Positions 52,001 through 60,168 of a stretch of DNA of 64,000 nucleotides are shown piece by piece. Within the stretch, counting starts at the first letter, position 1; each line of letters begins with the position of its first letter. Origin of the DNA: Halobaculum rubrum (GTDB taxonomy: Archaea > Halobacteriota > Halobacteria > Halobacteriales > Haloferacaceae). A model generated the notes under the pieces. The model saw only the letters and a list, made by a program, of their open reading frames with translations, did not search any database and was not told the origin of the DNA. Where the stretch lies: the NCBI RefSeq assembly GCF_019880225.1, contig NZ_CP082284.1, positions 2,108,001-2,172,000 on the forward strand, read 5' to 3'. The translations under genes and the position numbers were made by a program.

Positions 52001-52016
52001 CATAAAGAATAATACC
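52001..52016 (+). promoter_or_regulatory. AT-rich promoter upstream of the 52123 gene
   Basis: CATAAAGAATAATACC, the most AT-rich patch in its neighbourhood. It is about 110 nt before the gene at 52123, so that mRNA would carry a leader, unlike most genes here. A 28-codon ORF (52044-52130) begins about 30 nt after the box. Confidence 0.5.
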
Positions 52017-52122
52017 GGCTCACGGCAATCATCGCATAGTTGGATGACTCCAGGCGAGACGGAGCGAACGACGAGCCCGCGAGAGCGCGCCGTCTGCGCC
52101 GATCGGCTTGTGAGGGCATCCC

Positions 52123-52731
52123 ATGTATGAGGTCGAGGCGCTCGACGCCGAGATCGAGCCCGGGTCGAACGTGCTCCTCACCGGGCCGGCCCTGAGCGGA
52201 AAGCGGGAGCTCGCGCTCGACGTGCTCGCGGAGGGAACGCGCTCGGGCGAGGGCGCGATCATGGTGACGACCAAAGATTCAGCCGACCGACTCCTCGAAC
52301 AGTTCGCCAAGCGGGAGCCGTACGAGGGTCGACCGGTCGCCGTCGTCGACACGGTCACACGGCAGCAGGGAGTCAACGACGTGCGCGAGAGCGACCGCAT
52401 CAAGTACACCTCGTCGCCGGTCGACATGACCGGCATCGGGATCAAGCTCTCGTCGTTCCTCGAGGCGTTCTACAAGGATCGCGGTATCCGCCAGAACCGT
52501 GTCATGGTCCACTCGCTGTCGACGCTTCTCATGTACTCCGATCTCCAGACGGTGTTCCGGTTTCTCCACGTGTTCACCGGTCGGATCCAGAGCGTCGACG
52601 GGCTCGGACTGTACTGTATCGACTCGACGGCCCACGACGACCAGACGATGAACACGCTGAAGCAGCTGTTCGACGGGATCATCGAAACCAGGGAGGACGG
52701 CGAGCCGACGGTCAGGCTGTCGAACGCCTGA
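52123..52731 (+). CDS. RecA-superfamily ATPase-like protein (DUF7504-type)
   Basis: 202 aa, single RecA-like domain. The P-loop-like motif is LLTGPALSGKREL (residues 18-30): Gly-Lys is present, but the usual Ser/Thr after Lys is Arg. EGAIMVTTKDSADRLLEQF and VAVVDTVTRQQGV are strand-turn blocks, and RVMVHSLSTLLMYSDLQTVFRFLHVFTGRIQSVDGLGLYCID is the Walker B-like region. It resembles haloarchaeal KaiC-related signalling proteins of the DUF7504 group. The start is forced to 52123 by an in-frame stop 12 nt upstream. Confidence 0.75.
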   Translation: MYEVEALDAEIEPGSNVLLTGPALSGKRELALDVLAEGTRSGEGAIMVTTKDSADRLLEQFAKREPYEGRPVAVVDTVTRQQGVNDVRESDRIKYTSSPVDMTGIGIKLSSFLEAFYKDRGIRQNRVMVHSLSTLLMYSDLQTVFRFLHVFTGRIQSVDGLGLYCIDSTAHDDQTMNTLKQLFDGIIETREDGEPTVRLSNA

Positions 52732-52749
52732 GCACGGGTCGACGCACGA

Positions 52750-52760
52750 ACCCTTTTGAC
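52750..52760 (+). promoter_or_regulatory. TATA box of the CoA-binding protein gene
   Basis: ACCCTTTTGAC, centred about 28 nt before the ATG at 52783. Confidence 0.55.
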
Positions 52761-52782
52761 CCGAGACGCCGCATCGCCGGGT

Positions 52783-53205
52783 ATGCCAGTCACCGACGAC
52801 GACGGCCTGCGCGAACTGCTCTCGATGGACCCTATCGCGGTCGTCGGGTGTTCGAGCACGCCGGGAAAAGCCGCCCACGACATCCCGGCATACCTGCAGG
52901 ACCACGGCTACGAGGTGATCCCGGTGAACCCCTACGCCGACGAGATCCTCGGCCGCGAGGCGTACGACTCGCTGGCCGATGTCGACGAGGACATCGGAGT
53001 GGTCGACGTGTTCCGCCCGAGCGAGGAGGTACCCGATATCGTCGACGACGTGCTCGCGCGCCACGAGGACCGCGACGACGTGAGGGGGGTGTGGCTCCAA
53101 CTGGGCATCTCCGACGACGAGGCGCTCGCGCGCGCCGAGGACGCCGGGCTGGTGACCACACAGGATCGGTGTATGAAGGTCGAACACGACCGGCTGATCG
53201 CGTAG
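52783..53205 (+). CDS. CoA-binding domain protein (YccU-like)
   Basis: 140 aa, Rossmann-type CoA-binding fold. IAVVGCSSTPGKAAHDIPAYLQDHGYEVIPVNPYADEILG is the nucleotide-binding start; VDVFRPSEEVPDIVDDVL, GVWLQLGISDDEALARAEDAGLVTTQDRCMKVEH matches the conserved end of this family. The Cys at VVGCS and CMKVEH are family features. It lies just upstream of menD, but no role in menaquinone synthesis is shown. Confidence 0.88.
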   Translation: MPVTDDDGLRELLSMDPIAVVGCSSTPGKAAHDIPAYLQDHGYEVIPVNPYADEILGREAYDSLADVDEDIGVVDVFRPSEEVPDIVDDVLARHEDRDDVRGVWLQLGISDDEALARAEDAGLVTTQDRCMKVEHDRLIA

Positions 53206-53335
53206 CGCGGTCGTCGCGTCGCCTACCAGTCGTCCGAGTGACGACCGTCGAGCGACCGCGGGGCGTCCCATCGTGGGTCCGCCGAGCGTGTCATTGCGGG
53301 TTCACCGGCGGTTCGCGGCGGTCGGCGCGGGACAC

Positions 53336-53346
53336 GCCGTTTATCC
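53336..53346 (+). promoter_or_regulatory. TATA box of menD
   Basis: CGCCGTTTATC, centred about 28 nt before the ATG at 53370. Confidence 0.55.
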
Positions 53347-53369
53347 GCTCGCCGGTCGAAGCGGAGCGC

Positions 53370-55160
53370 ATGCCCGCACGCGCCCCGAACCGGAACACGC
53401 TGTGGGGTCGCGCCGTCGCCGACGAACTCGCCGCCGCCGGCGTCGGCGCCGTCTGCGTCACCCCCGGTTCGCGTTCGACGCCGCTGACCGTCGCGCTCGC
53501 CGAACACCCCGACATCCACGTCTTCTCCCACCTCGACGAGCGGGCCTCCGCGTTCTTCGCGCTCGGTCGGGCGCGCCGCACCGGCGAGGTGACCCCGCTG
53601 GTGTGCACCTCCGGCACCGCCGCCGCGAACTTCCACCCGGCGGTGATGGAGGCTGCACAGTCCAGGGTGCCGATGCTCCTCCTCACGGCGGACCGCCCGC
53701 CCGAGCTTCGCGACTCGGGCGCGAACCAGACCGTCGACCAAGAGAAACTGTACGGCGACGCGGTCCGGTGGTACAAGGACCTCCCCGAACCCGAGGGCGA
53801 CGACCGGAAGCTCAGGTCGCTTCGCACCGACCTCGCCCGCGCGGTCTCGACCGCCGAGGGGACGCCGGCCGGGCCGGTCCACCTGAACGTTCCGTTCCGC
53901 AAGCCGCTGGAACCCGTTGCGGTCGAGGGCGACGTGCCCGACGATCTCCCGGAACTCGCCGCCGGGGGTCGCGACGGGGATCGCCCGTTCGTGTCCACGA
54001 CCGCCGGCCACCCGATGCCGGACGACCGGGACCTACAGCAACTTGCGCGTGCGCTCGCGGTCGAACGCGGGCTGATCGTCGCCGGCCCCGCGGACCCGCC
54101 GGGCCCCGACCCGCAGGCAGTGACGGCGCTGGCGCACGCGACCGGCTTCCCCGTGCTCGCGGACCCGCTCTCGGGGCTGCGGTTCGGCTCGTCCGTCCGG
54201 GTCGCCCCCGTCCTCGGCGGCTACGACGGGTTCCTCGCGGCCGGCGCTCCCGACGGCTGGCCCGACCCCGAAGTCGTCGTGCGCTTCGGCGCCTCCCCGA
54301 CCTCGAAGCCGCTCCGAAAGTACCTCGCCGGCACCGGGGCCCGCCAGCTCGTCGTCGATCCCGCCGGCCGGTGGCGCGAGGCGGAGTTCGCCGCAACGGA
54401 CCTCGTCGTCGCCGACCCCTCCCGGCTGTGTGGCGCGCTCTCGCGGCAGGTGGGGCAGGTCGGGAGCGAGCCCGACTCGACGGCGTGGCGCGAGCGCTGG
54501 GAGGCCGCCGAGGCCGTCCACTGGGACGCCGTCGATGCCGTCGCCGACGAGGGGCGCTTCTTCGAGGGGCGCGTCCTCGCCGACGTGGCCGAGTTGGCTC
54601 CCGAGCCGTCGACCGTGTTCGTCTCGAACTCCATGCCCGTCCGCGACGCCGACCGCTTCGTCGCGCCCGCCGCCAAGGGGCTCACGATGCTCGGGAACCG
54701 CGGCGCCTCCGGCATCGACGGCATCGTCTCGACGGCGCTGGGCGCCGGGTCGGCGACGACCGACGACCTGACGCTCGTCACGGGCGATCTCGCGTACTAC
54801 CACGACATGAACGGGCTGCTCGCGCTGGCGCGCTGTGACGTTGACGCGACGGTCGTCGTGATCAACAACGACGGCGGCGGCATCTTCCACATGCTGCCCA
54901 TCGAGGAGTTCGACCCGCCGTTCACCGGGCAGTTCAAGACGCCTCACGGTCTCGACTTCGAGCCGACCGAGGAGTTGTACGACCTCTCCTTTGCCCGCGT
55001 CGACGGCGACGACCGCGAGGAGTTCCGCGATCTGTACCGCGAGAGCGTCGCGAGCGCGGGAACGGACGTGATCGAGGCGACGAGCGACGCCGAGGCGAGC
55101 CATCGCGTGCGCGAGGAGATCGCCGATGAGGTGGTCGACCGCGCCGCCGGGATCGACTGA
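53370..55160 (+). CDS. menD: MenD, SEPHCHC synthase (menaquinone)
   Basis: ThDP enzyme of 596 aa joining 2-oxoglutarate and isochorismate. The N-terminal domain has VCVTPGSRSTPLTVALAEHPDIHVFSHLDERASAFFALG and VCTSGTAAANFHPAVMEA with ADRPPELRDSGANQT; the C-terminal ThDP motif is GDLAYYHDMNGLLALARCDVDATVVVINNDGGGIFHMLP. The start MPARAPNRNTLWGRAVADEL follows a clear TATA. It is convergent with the PQQ-repeat lipoprotein. MenF (isochorismate synthase) would be needed upstream, but the preceding gene is a CoA-binding protein. Confidence 0.95.
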   Translation: MPARAPNRNTLWGRAVADELAAAGVGAVCVTPGSRSTPLTVALAEHPDIHVFSHLDERASAFFALGRARRTGEVTPLVCTSGTAAANFHPAVMEAAQSRVPMLLLTADRPPELRDSGANQTVDQEKLYGDAVRWYKDLPEPEGDDRKLRSLRTDLARAVSTAEGTPAGPVHLNVPFRKPLEPVAVEGDVPDDLPELAAGGRDGDRPFVSTTAGHPMPDDRDLQQLARALAVERGLIVAGPADPPGPDPQAVTALAHATGFPVLADPLSGLRFGSSVRVAPVLGGYDGFLAAGAPDGWPDPEVVVRFGASPTSKPLRKYLAGTGARQLVVDPAGRWREAEFAATDLVVADPSRLCGALSRQVGQVGSEPDSTAWRERWEAAEAVHWDAVDAVADEGRFFEGRVLADVAELAPEPSTVFVSNSMPVRDADRFVAPAAKGLTMLGNRGASGIDGIVSTALGAGSATTDDLTLVTGDLAYYHDMNGLLALARCDVDATVVVINNDGGGIFHMLPIEEFDPPFTGQFKTPHGLDFEPTEELYDLSFARVDGDDREEFRDLYRESVASAGTDVIEATSDAEASHRVREEIADEVVDRAAGID

Positions 55161-55198
55161 TCCGGGACCCGGCGGGTTCCCGCGACCCTGTGGCCGCT

Positions 55199-56542
55199 TC
55201 AGAAGCCGATCCTCCCGACGCCGCCCTCGGTGGTGGCGACGTACGCGCCGTCGGGACCGGCCGCCGGGTCCGGGGGGTAGCCGCCGGGAAGCGTCGCGCG
55301 CCACAGTTCGGTCCCGTCGTCGGTAGCGTGGGCGAACACGGTCCGTGCGTCGCCGTCCGAGGAGACGACCGCGTCGCCGGCGCGGGCCAGGGGGATCGCG
55401 AGGTCGGTCGCCTCGGCGGTCCACCGCTCGGTCCCCGAGTCGCGGTCCAGCGAGACGACCCGCGAGTCCGGGTTCGTGTAGAGGCCGTCCGCGTCGAAGG
55501 GAACGTCGTGGATGAGGCCGCCGCCGTCGTACGACCAGCGTTCGGCTCCGTCGGGGCCGAGGCGGGCGACGCGCTCGCCGCCGACGTAGCAGTCGTCGAG
55601 GTACCGCACCGAGGTGACGACCTCCCCGGCGAGGTCCCACTCCGCGCTCCCGTCGGCCGTCGACACCGCCGCCGTCGTCGGCTGATCCGGTTCCGGGTCG
55701 TAGCGGTCGAACACGAGGACGGCCCGACCGTCGCCCGCGGCCGTCGCGGTCACGCGCGCGTCGTTCGGCGCCTCTGAGCGGAAGCGCCGCTCGCCCGTTT
55801 CGAGGTCGAAGCAGTCGACCGCCGTGTCCGCCTCCACGAGCGCGACGCCGTCGGCGACGGTGCCGCCCATCGCGTCGCCGCTCTCGGCCGTCCACCGGGA
55901 GGAGCCGTCGCCCGTCTCGATCGCGAAGACGGCGTGGTCCGGCTCGTCGCTGATCGCGTCGTCGTTGGTGCCCACGACGACGGCGCCGTCGCCGAAGCCG
56001 AGGAGGGAGTGGAAGCCGGCGACGCCGGTGCCGAAGCGCCAGCGCTCGTCGCCGTCGGCCGTCAGCGCGTGGAGCACGTGGTCGTGGGCGCCGGTGCCGA
56101 CGCTGATCCCGACGAGCGCGTACAGCGTTCCGTCGTGGACGCGGAGGTCGGCGGTGGGGCGACCGTACCTGTACTCGCCGTCGAGCGAGACGGCCGTCTC
56201 GAACGTCCACGCGGTCTCCCCGGTGGCCGCGTCGAGGCCGACCACGTCGGTGCCGACGGCGACCGCGACGGTCCCATCGACGAACGCCGGTTCGGAGACG
56301 AGGTCGTCGCCGAGGGACCGCTCCCACGCGAGCGACCCGCCATCGACGTCGATGCCGGTTCGGGGCTCTGGCGAGTCAGTGTCCCGATCTGCGGTCCCCG
56401 GATCTCCGTCTGAACCGCCCGAACCGTCCGTCCCGTCGTCGGTCGCTACGGTCCCTGTGCGTCCGTCCTCGGGACCGACACAGCCGGTCAGCCCGAGGAG
56501 CGCGCCGCCGCAGAGACCGAGCGCGTCACGTCTGGAGGGCAT
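55199..56542 (-). CDS. Tat-type lipoprotein with PQQ-like beta-propeller repeats
   Basis: 447 aa from the ATG at 56542. MPSRRDALGLCGGALLGLTGC is a twin-Arg signal with lipobox LTGC (Cys21), then an Asp/Gly/Thr-rich linker, then about seven WD/PQQ-type blade repeats with AAxxGxxxW patterns (GLDAATGETAWTFET, SLDRDSGTERWTAEA, AHATDDGTELWRATL). Thus it is a surface-exposed beta propeller. It sits inside the menaquinone block in the opposite orientation and is divergent from menB. Ligand unknown. Confidence 0.84.
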   Translation of the reverse strand: MPSRRDALGLCGGALLGLTGCVGPEDGRTGTVATDDGTDGSGGSDGDPGTADRDTDSPEPRTGIDVDGGSLAWERSLGDDLVSEPAFVDGTVAVAVGTDVVGLDAATGETAWTFETAVSLDGEYRYGRPTADLRVHDGTLYALVGISVGTGAHDHVLHALTADGDERWRFGTGVAGFHSLLGFGDGAVVVGTNDDAISDEPDHAVFAIETGDGSSRWTAESGDAMGGTVADGVALVEADTAVDCFDLETGERRFRSEAPNDARVTATAAGDGRAVLVFDRYDPEPDQPTTAAVSTADGSAEWDLAGEVVTSVRYLDDCYVGGERVARLGPDGAERWSYDGGGLIHDVPFDADGLYTNPDSRVVSLDRDSGTERWTAEATDLAIPLARAGDAVVSSDGDARTVFAHATDDGTELWRATLPGGYPPDPAAGPDGAYVATTEGGVGRIGF

Positions 56543-56650
56543 CGGGCGAGCGATCCCGACGGCGACGCATGGGTTTTGTGGGGCGATCGTCGTCCGTCGA
56601 CGCCCGCCGTCGCTCGCCGTCCGCCGACACCCGCCGTCGCTCGCACCGCG

Positions 56651-56661
56651 CACCTTTTTGC
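56651..56661 (+). promoter_or_regulatory. TATA box of menB
   Basis: CACCTTTTTGC, centred about 28 nt before the ATG at 56685. Confidence 0.6.
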
Positions 56662-56684
56662 GGGCTCCGGCCGCGCGTTCGGGT

Positions 56685-57650
56685 ATGAGCAACAGCGACG
56701 ACGCGGACGAGGCGACCGACGCCGGCGCCGACGCCGTCTCGGAGATATTCGACCCCGAGCGATGGGAACCGGTCGACGGCAGCGAGGCGTTCGACGACAT
56801 CACCTACCACCGCGCGGTCGACTCGCCGACCGTCCGGATCGCGTTCGACCGCCCGGAGAAGCGAAACGCGTTCCGCCCCGGCACCGTCGACGAACTGTAC
56901 GCCGCGCTCGACGACGCCCGCAAGCGAGCAGACATCGGCTGCGTCCTCCTCACCGGGAACGGGCCGTCGTCCACGGACGGCGGCTGGGCGTTCTGCTCGG
57001 GCGGCGACCAGTCGGTCCGGGGCGAGTCGGGTTACGAGTACCGCGACGACGACGAGGCCGACGAGTCCGACGACGAACTGGTCCGGGAGGCGAAAGCGGG
57101 TCGACTCCACATCCTCGAAGTACAGCGGCTCATTCGCTTCATGCCCAAACCCGTCGTCGCCGTCGTCCCCGGATGGGCGGTCGGCGGCGGCCACTCGCTG
57201 CACGTGATCTGCGACCTCACACTCGCCAGCACGGAACATGCGAAGTTCCTCCAGACGGATCCGGACGTGGCGAGCTTCGACGGCGGCTTCGGCTCGGCGT
57301 ACCTCGCCAAGCAGGTCGGCCAGAAGAAGGCGCGGGAGGTGTTCTTCCGCGGGAAGACCTACTCGGCCGAGGAGGCCGTCGACATGGGGATGGCGAACGA
57401 GGCGATCCCCCACGAGGAACTGGAGGACGTGGCGCTGGAGTGGGCCGACGAGATGACGAGCAAGTCGCCGACGGCGATGCGGATGCTGAAGTACGCGTTC
57501 AACATGACCGACGACGGGATGGTCGGCCAGCAGGTGTTCGCCGGCGAGGCGACTCGGCTGGCGTACATGACGCCGGAGGCGCAGGAGGGCCGGGACGCGT
57601 TCTTAGAGGGGCGCGAACAGGACTTCAGCCAGTTCCCCTGGCATTACTGA
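56685..57650 (+). CDS. menB: MenB, 1,4-dihydroxy-2-naphthoyl-CoA synthase
   Basis: 321 aa, crotonase fold; ring closure of o-succinylbenzoyl-CoA. MenB markers are FCSGGDQSVRGESGYEYRDD with the Gly-Gly-Asp, VPGWAVGGGHSLHVICDLTLAS, TDPDVASFDGGFGSAYLAKQVG and REQDFSQFPWHY at the end. An acidic stretch of about 30 residues replaces a loop after the GGD motif, and the first 25 residues are an acidic head. It lies between the PQQ lipoprotein and menA. Confidence 0.95.
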   Translation: MSNSDDADEATDAGADAVSEIFDPERWEPVDGSEAFDDITYHRAVDSPTVRIAFDRPEKRNAFRPGTVDELYAALDDARKRADIGCVLLTGNGPSSTDGGWAFCSGGDQSVRGESGYEYRDDDEADESDDELVREAKAGRLHILEVQRLIRFMPKPVVAVVPGWAVGGGHSLHVICDLTLASTEHAKFLQTDPDVASFDGGFGSAYLAKQVGQKKAREVFFRGKTYSAEEAVDMGMANEAIPHEELEDVALEWADEMTSKSPTAMRMLKYAFNMTDDGMVGQQVFAGEATRLAYMTPEAQEGRDAFLEGREQDFSQFPWHY

Positions 57651-57752
57651 AGCCGACGACCGGCGGCGAACGGGGACCCTCTGCCGCGGCGAACGATCGT
57701 GTTCGTTTCACTCCACCAACTATTTCCTCGTCCTCGTGGTGTTTGGTATCGT

Positions 57753-57899
57753 ATGACATCCGATTTCGGAGACGATCCGATCGCGACCGTGACTCGCGTC
57801 CCGCCCGCAGAGGAGTCGACGGACCCGATCCCGACCGTGACCCGCGTCCCGCCCGCGGACGATACTGCCGGCCGGAGGCCGACGACACGGACGCGGTGA
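57753..57899 (+). CDS. tiny repeat-containing ORF (48 aa), uncertain
   Basis: MTSDFGDDPIATVTRVPPAE followed by a second copy of the 16-residue unit (DPIPTVTRVPPADD). An AACTATTTCC box lies about 30 nt upstream, which is the only reason to believe translation. The DNA has a 48-bp tandem repeat. It lies in the short space between menB and menA. It could be non-coding. Confidence 0.35.
   Translation: MTSDFGDDPIATVTRVPPAEESTDPIPTVTRVPPADDTAGRRPTTRTR
57777..57872. repeat. two-copy 48-bp tandem repeat between menB and menA
   Basis: The units start at 57777 and 57825 and share CCGATC, CGACCGTGAC and CGCGTCCCGCCCGC with a few substitutions. The period is exactly 16 codons, so any frame is preserved. 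Confidence 0.6.
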
Positions 57900-57929
57900 A
57901 CGGGCGGTTGGGGCACGGCTGGGAAGCCC

Positions 57930-57940
57930 ACCCTTCATGC
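57930..57940 (+). promoter_or_regulatory. TATA box of menA-menC
   Basis: ACCCTTCATGC, centred about 28 nt before the ATG at 57964. Confidence 0.5.
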
Positions 57941-57963
57941 CCCGCGGGTCCCTGCCTCCGACA

Positions 57964-58911
57964 ATGAGTACGGAGACGGGGCAGGCGGACATCTCCAGAC
58001 GCCGGGCGTGGGTGATCGCCGCGCGCCCGCAGACGATGCCGGCGGCGCTGGCGCCCGTCCTCGTCGGGACCGGGCTGGCCGTCCGCGACGGCGTGTTCGC
58101 GCCCCTGCCGGCGCTCGTGGCGCTGGTGGGGGCGGCGCTGATCCAGATCGGGACGAACTTCGCGAACGACTACTACGACGCCGAGAAGGGCGCCGACACC
58201 GCCGAGCGCGAGGGGTTCACTCGGGTGACCGCCGGCGGCCTCATCGACCCCGCCGAGGTGAAGCGCGCGATGTGGCTCACCTTCCTCGCGGCGATCCTCG
58301 TGGGGGCGTACCTCGTCGCCGTCGCGGGTCTGCCGATCCTGATCGTCGGGCTCGTCTCGGTGGCGATGGGCGTCGCCTACACCGGCGGGCCGTACCCGCT
58401 GGCGTACCACGGGCTCGGCGACGTGTTCGTGTTCGTCTTCTTCGGGCTCGTCGCCGTCACGGGCACCTACTACGTGCAGGCGGCCGCCGCGCTGGGCGTC
58501 GAGTTCCTCACGCTCGTCCCGCGCGCGGAGTTGGTTCCCGTCGCCGCGCTCGTCGCGGCGCTCCCGATCGCCGCCATCTCGACGAACATCCTCGTCGTCA
58601 ACAACCTCAGGGACAGGGAGGAGGACGCCGAAACCGGCAAGAACACCCTCACGGTCCGGTTCGGCTACGGCTTCTCGCGGGCGCAGTTCGTGCTCCTGCT
58701 CGGCATGGCGTACGCGATCCCGCCGGTGTTCGCAGCGTCGACGGGCGACATCACGGTGTTGCTGCCGATGGCGACGCTGCTGTTGGCCGTCCCCCTCACG
58801 AGGACCGTCCTCACCGAAACCGCGGGCGACGCGCTCAATCCGGCGCTGGAACGCACCGGGAAACTGCTCGCCGCGTTCGCGGCGCTGTTCGCCGTCGGGC
58901 TGGCGCTGTGA
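57964..58911 (+). CDS. menA: MenA, 1,4-dihydroxy-2-naphthoate polyprenyltransferase
   Basis: 315 aa membrane UbiA-family enzyme attaching the polyprenyl tail. First Asp-rich motif FANDYYDAEKGADT at about residues 67-80, second NNLRDREEDAETGKNTL near 215; eight or nine hydrophobic helices. ISRRRAWVIAARPQTMPAALAPVLVGTG is the MenA-type start. Its stop overlaps the menC start (GTGA), so they are coupled. Confidence 0.93.
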   Translation: MSTETGQADISRRRAWVIAARPQTMPAALAPVLVGTGLAVRDGVFAPLPALVALVGAALIQIGTNFANDYYDAEKGADTAEREGFTRVTAGGLIDPAEVKRAMWLTFLAAILVGAYLVAVAGLPILIVGLVSVAMGVAYTGGPYPLAYHGLGDVFVFVFFGLVAVTGTYYVQAAAALGVEFLTLVPRAELVPVAALVAALPIAAISTNILVVNNLRDREEDAETGKNTLTVRFGYGFSRAQFVLLLGMAYAIPPVFAASTGDITVLLPMATLLLAVPLTRTVLTETAGDALNPALERTGKLLAAFAALFAVGLAL

Positions 58912-59951
58912 GCGTCGTCGCGCTCCGCGAGTTCGCGCTCGACCTCGCGACGCCGCTGTCGACGGCCGCCGGCGACATCGAGACCAGAGCGGGGATCGTC
59001 GCCCGTGTCGACCTCGGAGGCACTACGGGCGTCGGCGAGGCGGCACCGCTGCCGGGGTGGACGGAGTCGGTGCCGGCGTGTCGTGCGGCGCTCGAACGCG
59101 CACGCGACGAGGGCGCCCCGCCGGGGGCGGAGACGCCCGCGGCGCGCCACGCGGTCACGCTGGCGTATCGGGACGCGTTCGCGCGACGCGGCGGCCGCTC
59201 CGTCGCCGCGTCGCTGGCCCGCGACACGCCGCCGGCGTCGGTGCCCGTGAACGCGACCATCGGCGACGGGGGCGTCGACGAGGCCGTCGCCGCCGCGGAG
59301 GCGGCGGTCGATGCCGGGTACCGAACGCTGAAGCTGAAAGTCGGCGCTCGGGGCCTCGAGGAGGACATCGAGCGGGTCCGTGCGGTCGTCGACGCCGTGG
59401 GCGACCCGGAAACAGATGGCGACGCCGTCACGCTCCGGGTCGACGCCAACGGCGCCTGGGACCGCGAACCCGCGCGCGAGGCCCTCGCCGCGTTCGACGG
59501 ACTCGTCGAGTACGTCGAACAGCCGCTTCCCGCCGGCGACCTCGCCGGACACGCCGCGCTCCGCGGCGTCGGCGCCCCGGTCGCGCTCGACGAGTCGCTG
59601 GCACGGCACGGAATCGACGAGGTGATCGCGGCCGGGGGAGCGGACGCCGTCGTGCTCAAGCCGATGGCGCTGGGCGGACCGTCCCGGGCGCTCGCGGCGG
59701 GTCGCGCGGCCGCCCACGCCGGACTCGTTCCGGTCGTTACGACGACCATCGACGCGGCGGTCGCGCGGACGGCGGCGGTTCACGTCGCGGCGGCGCTCCC
59801 CGGGGGCGGCGAACGCGCACACGGCCTCGCGACGGGCGGGCTACTTGCGGCCGATCTCGTCGCCGCGGATCCGGCTCCCGTCGAGGGCGGGCGGGTCACA
59901 GTCCCGGCCGGGTCGGGACTCGCGGGCGACGCGTTCGACGGCGTCGTCTGA
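58908..59951 (+). CDS. menC: MenC, o-succinylbenzoate synthase (enolase superfamily)
   Basis: 347 aa from a GTG overlapping the menA stop. The catalytic Lys pair is in TLKLKVGARG, metal ligands in RVDANGAWDRE, VEYVEQPLPAG and VALDES, and the second Lys in VVLKPMALGG. These are the ordered features of the muconate-lactonising/OSB synthase family, and position next to menA supports OSB synthase over a racemase. Confidence 0.92.
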   Translation: MSVVALREFALDLATPLSTAAGDIETRAGIVARVDLGGTTGVGEAAPLPGWTESVPACRAALERARDEGAPPGAETPAARHAVTLAYRDAFARRGGRSVAASLARDTPPASVPVNATIGDGGVDEAVAAAEAAVDAGYRTLKLKVGARGLEEDIERVRAVVDAVGDPETDGDAVTLRVDANGAWDREPAREALAAFDGLVEYVEQPLPAGDLAGHAALRGVGAPVALDESLARHGIDEVIAAGGADAVVLKPMALGGPSRALAAGRAAAHAGLVPVVTTTIDAAVARTAAVHVAAALPGGGERAHGLATGGLLAADLVAADPAPVEGGRVTVPAGSGLAGDAFDGVV

Positions 59952-60168
59952 GAGGTGATCGCGGTCAGCCGCCGGCGTCAGCGACGACGGTGTGACGGCC
60001 CCCCGTCCCGACTGACTCCCAGGCGACGGTCGTCCCGGCGAGACGGGGACGGCCGCCGGGGCGTACGCGAGCCCGTCGCCCGCGCCGACGCGAACGGTAC
60101 CGACGCCACCCACCTTCGTGAACGACCGGGAAAGACTTTAGCCGGGACCGGCCGACCGGTTCGATGGC

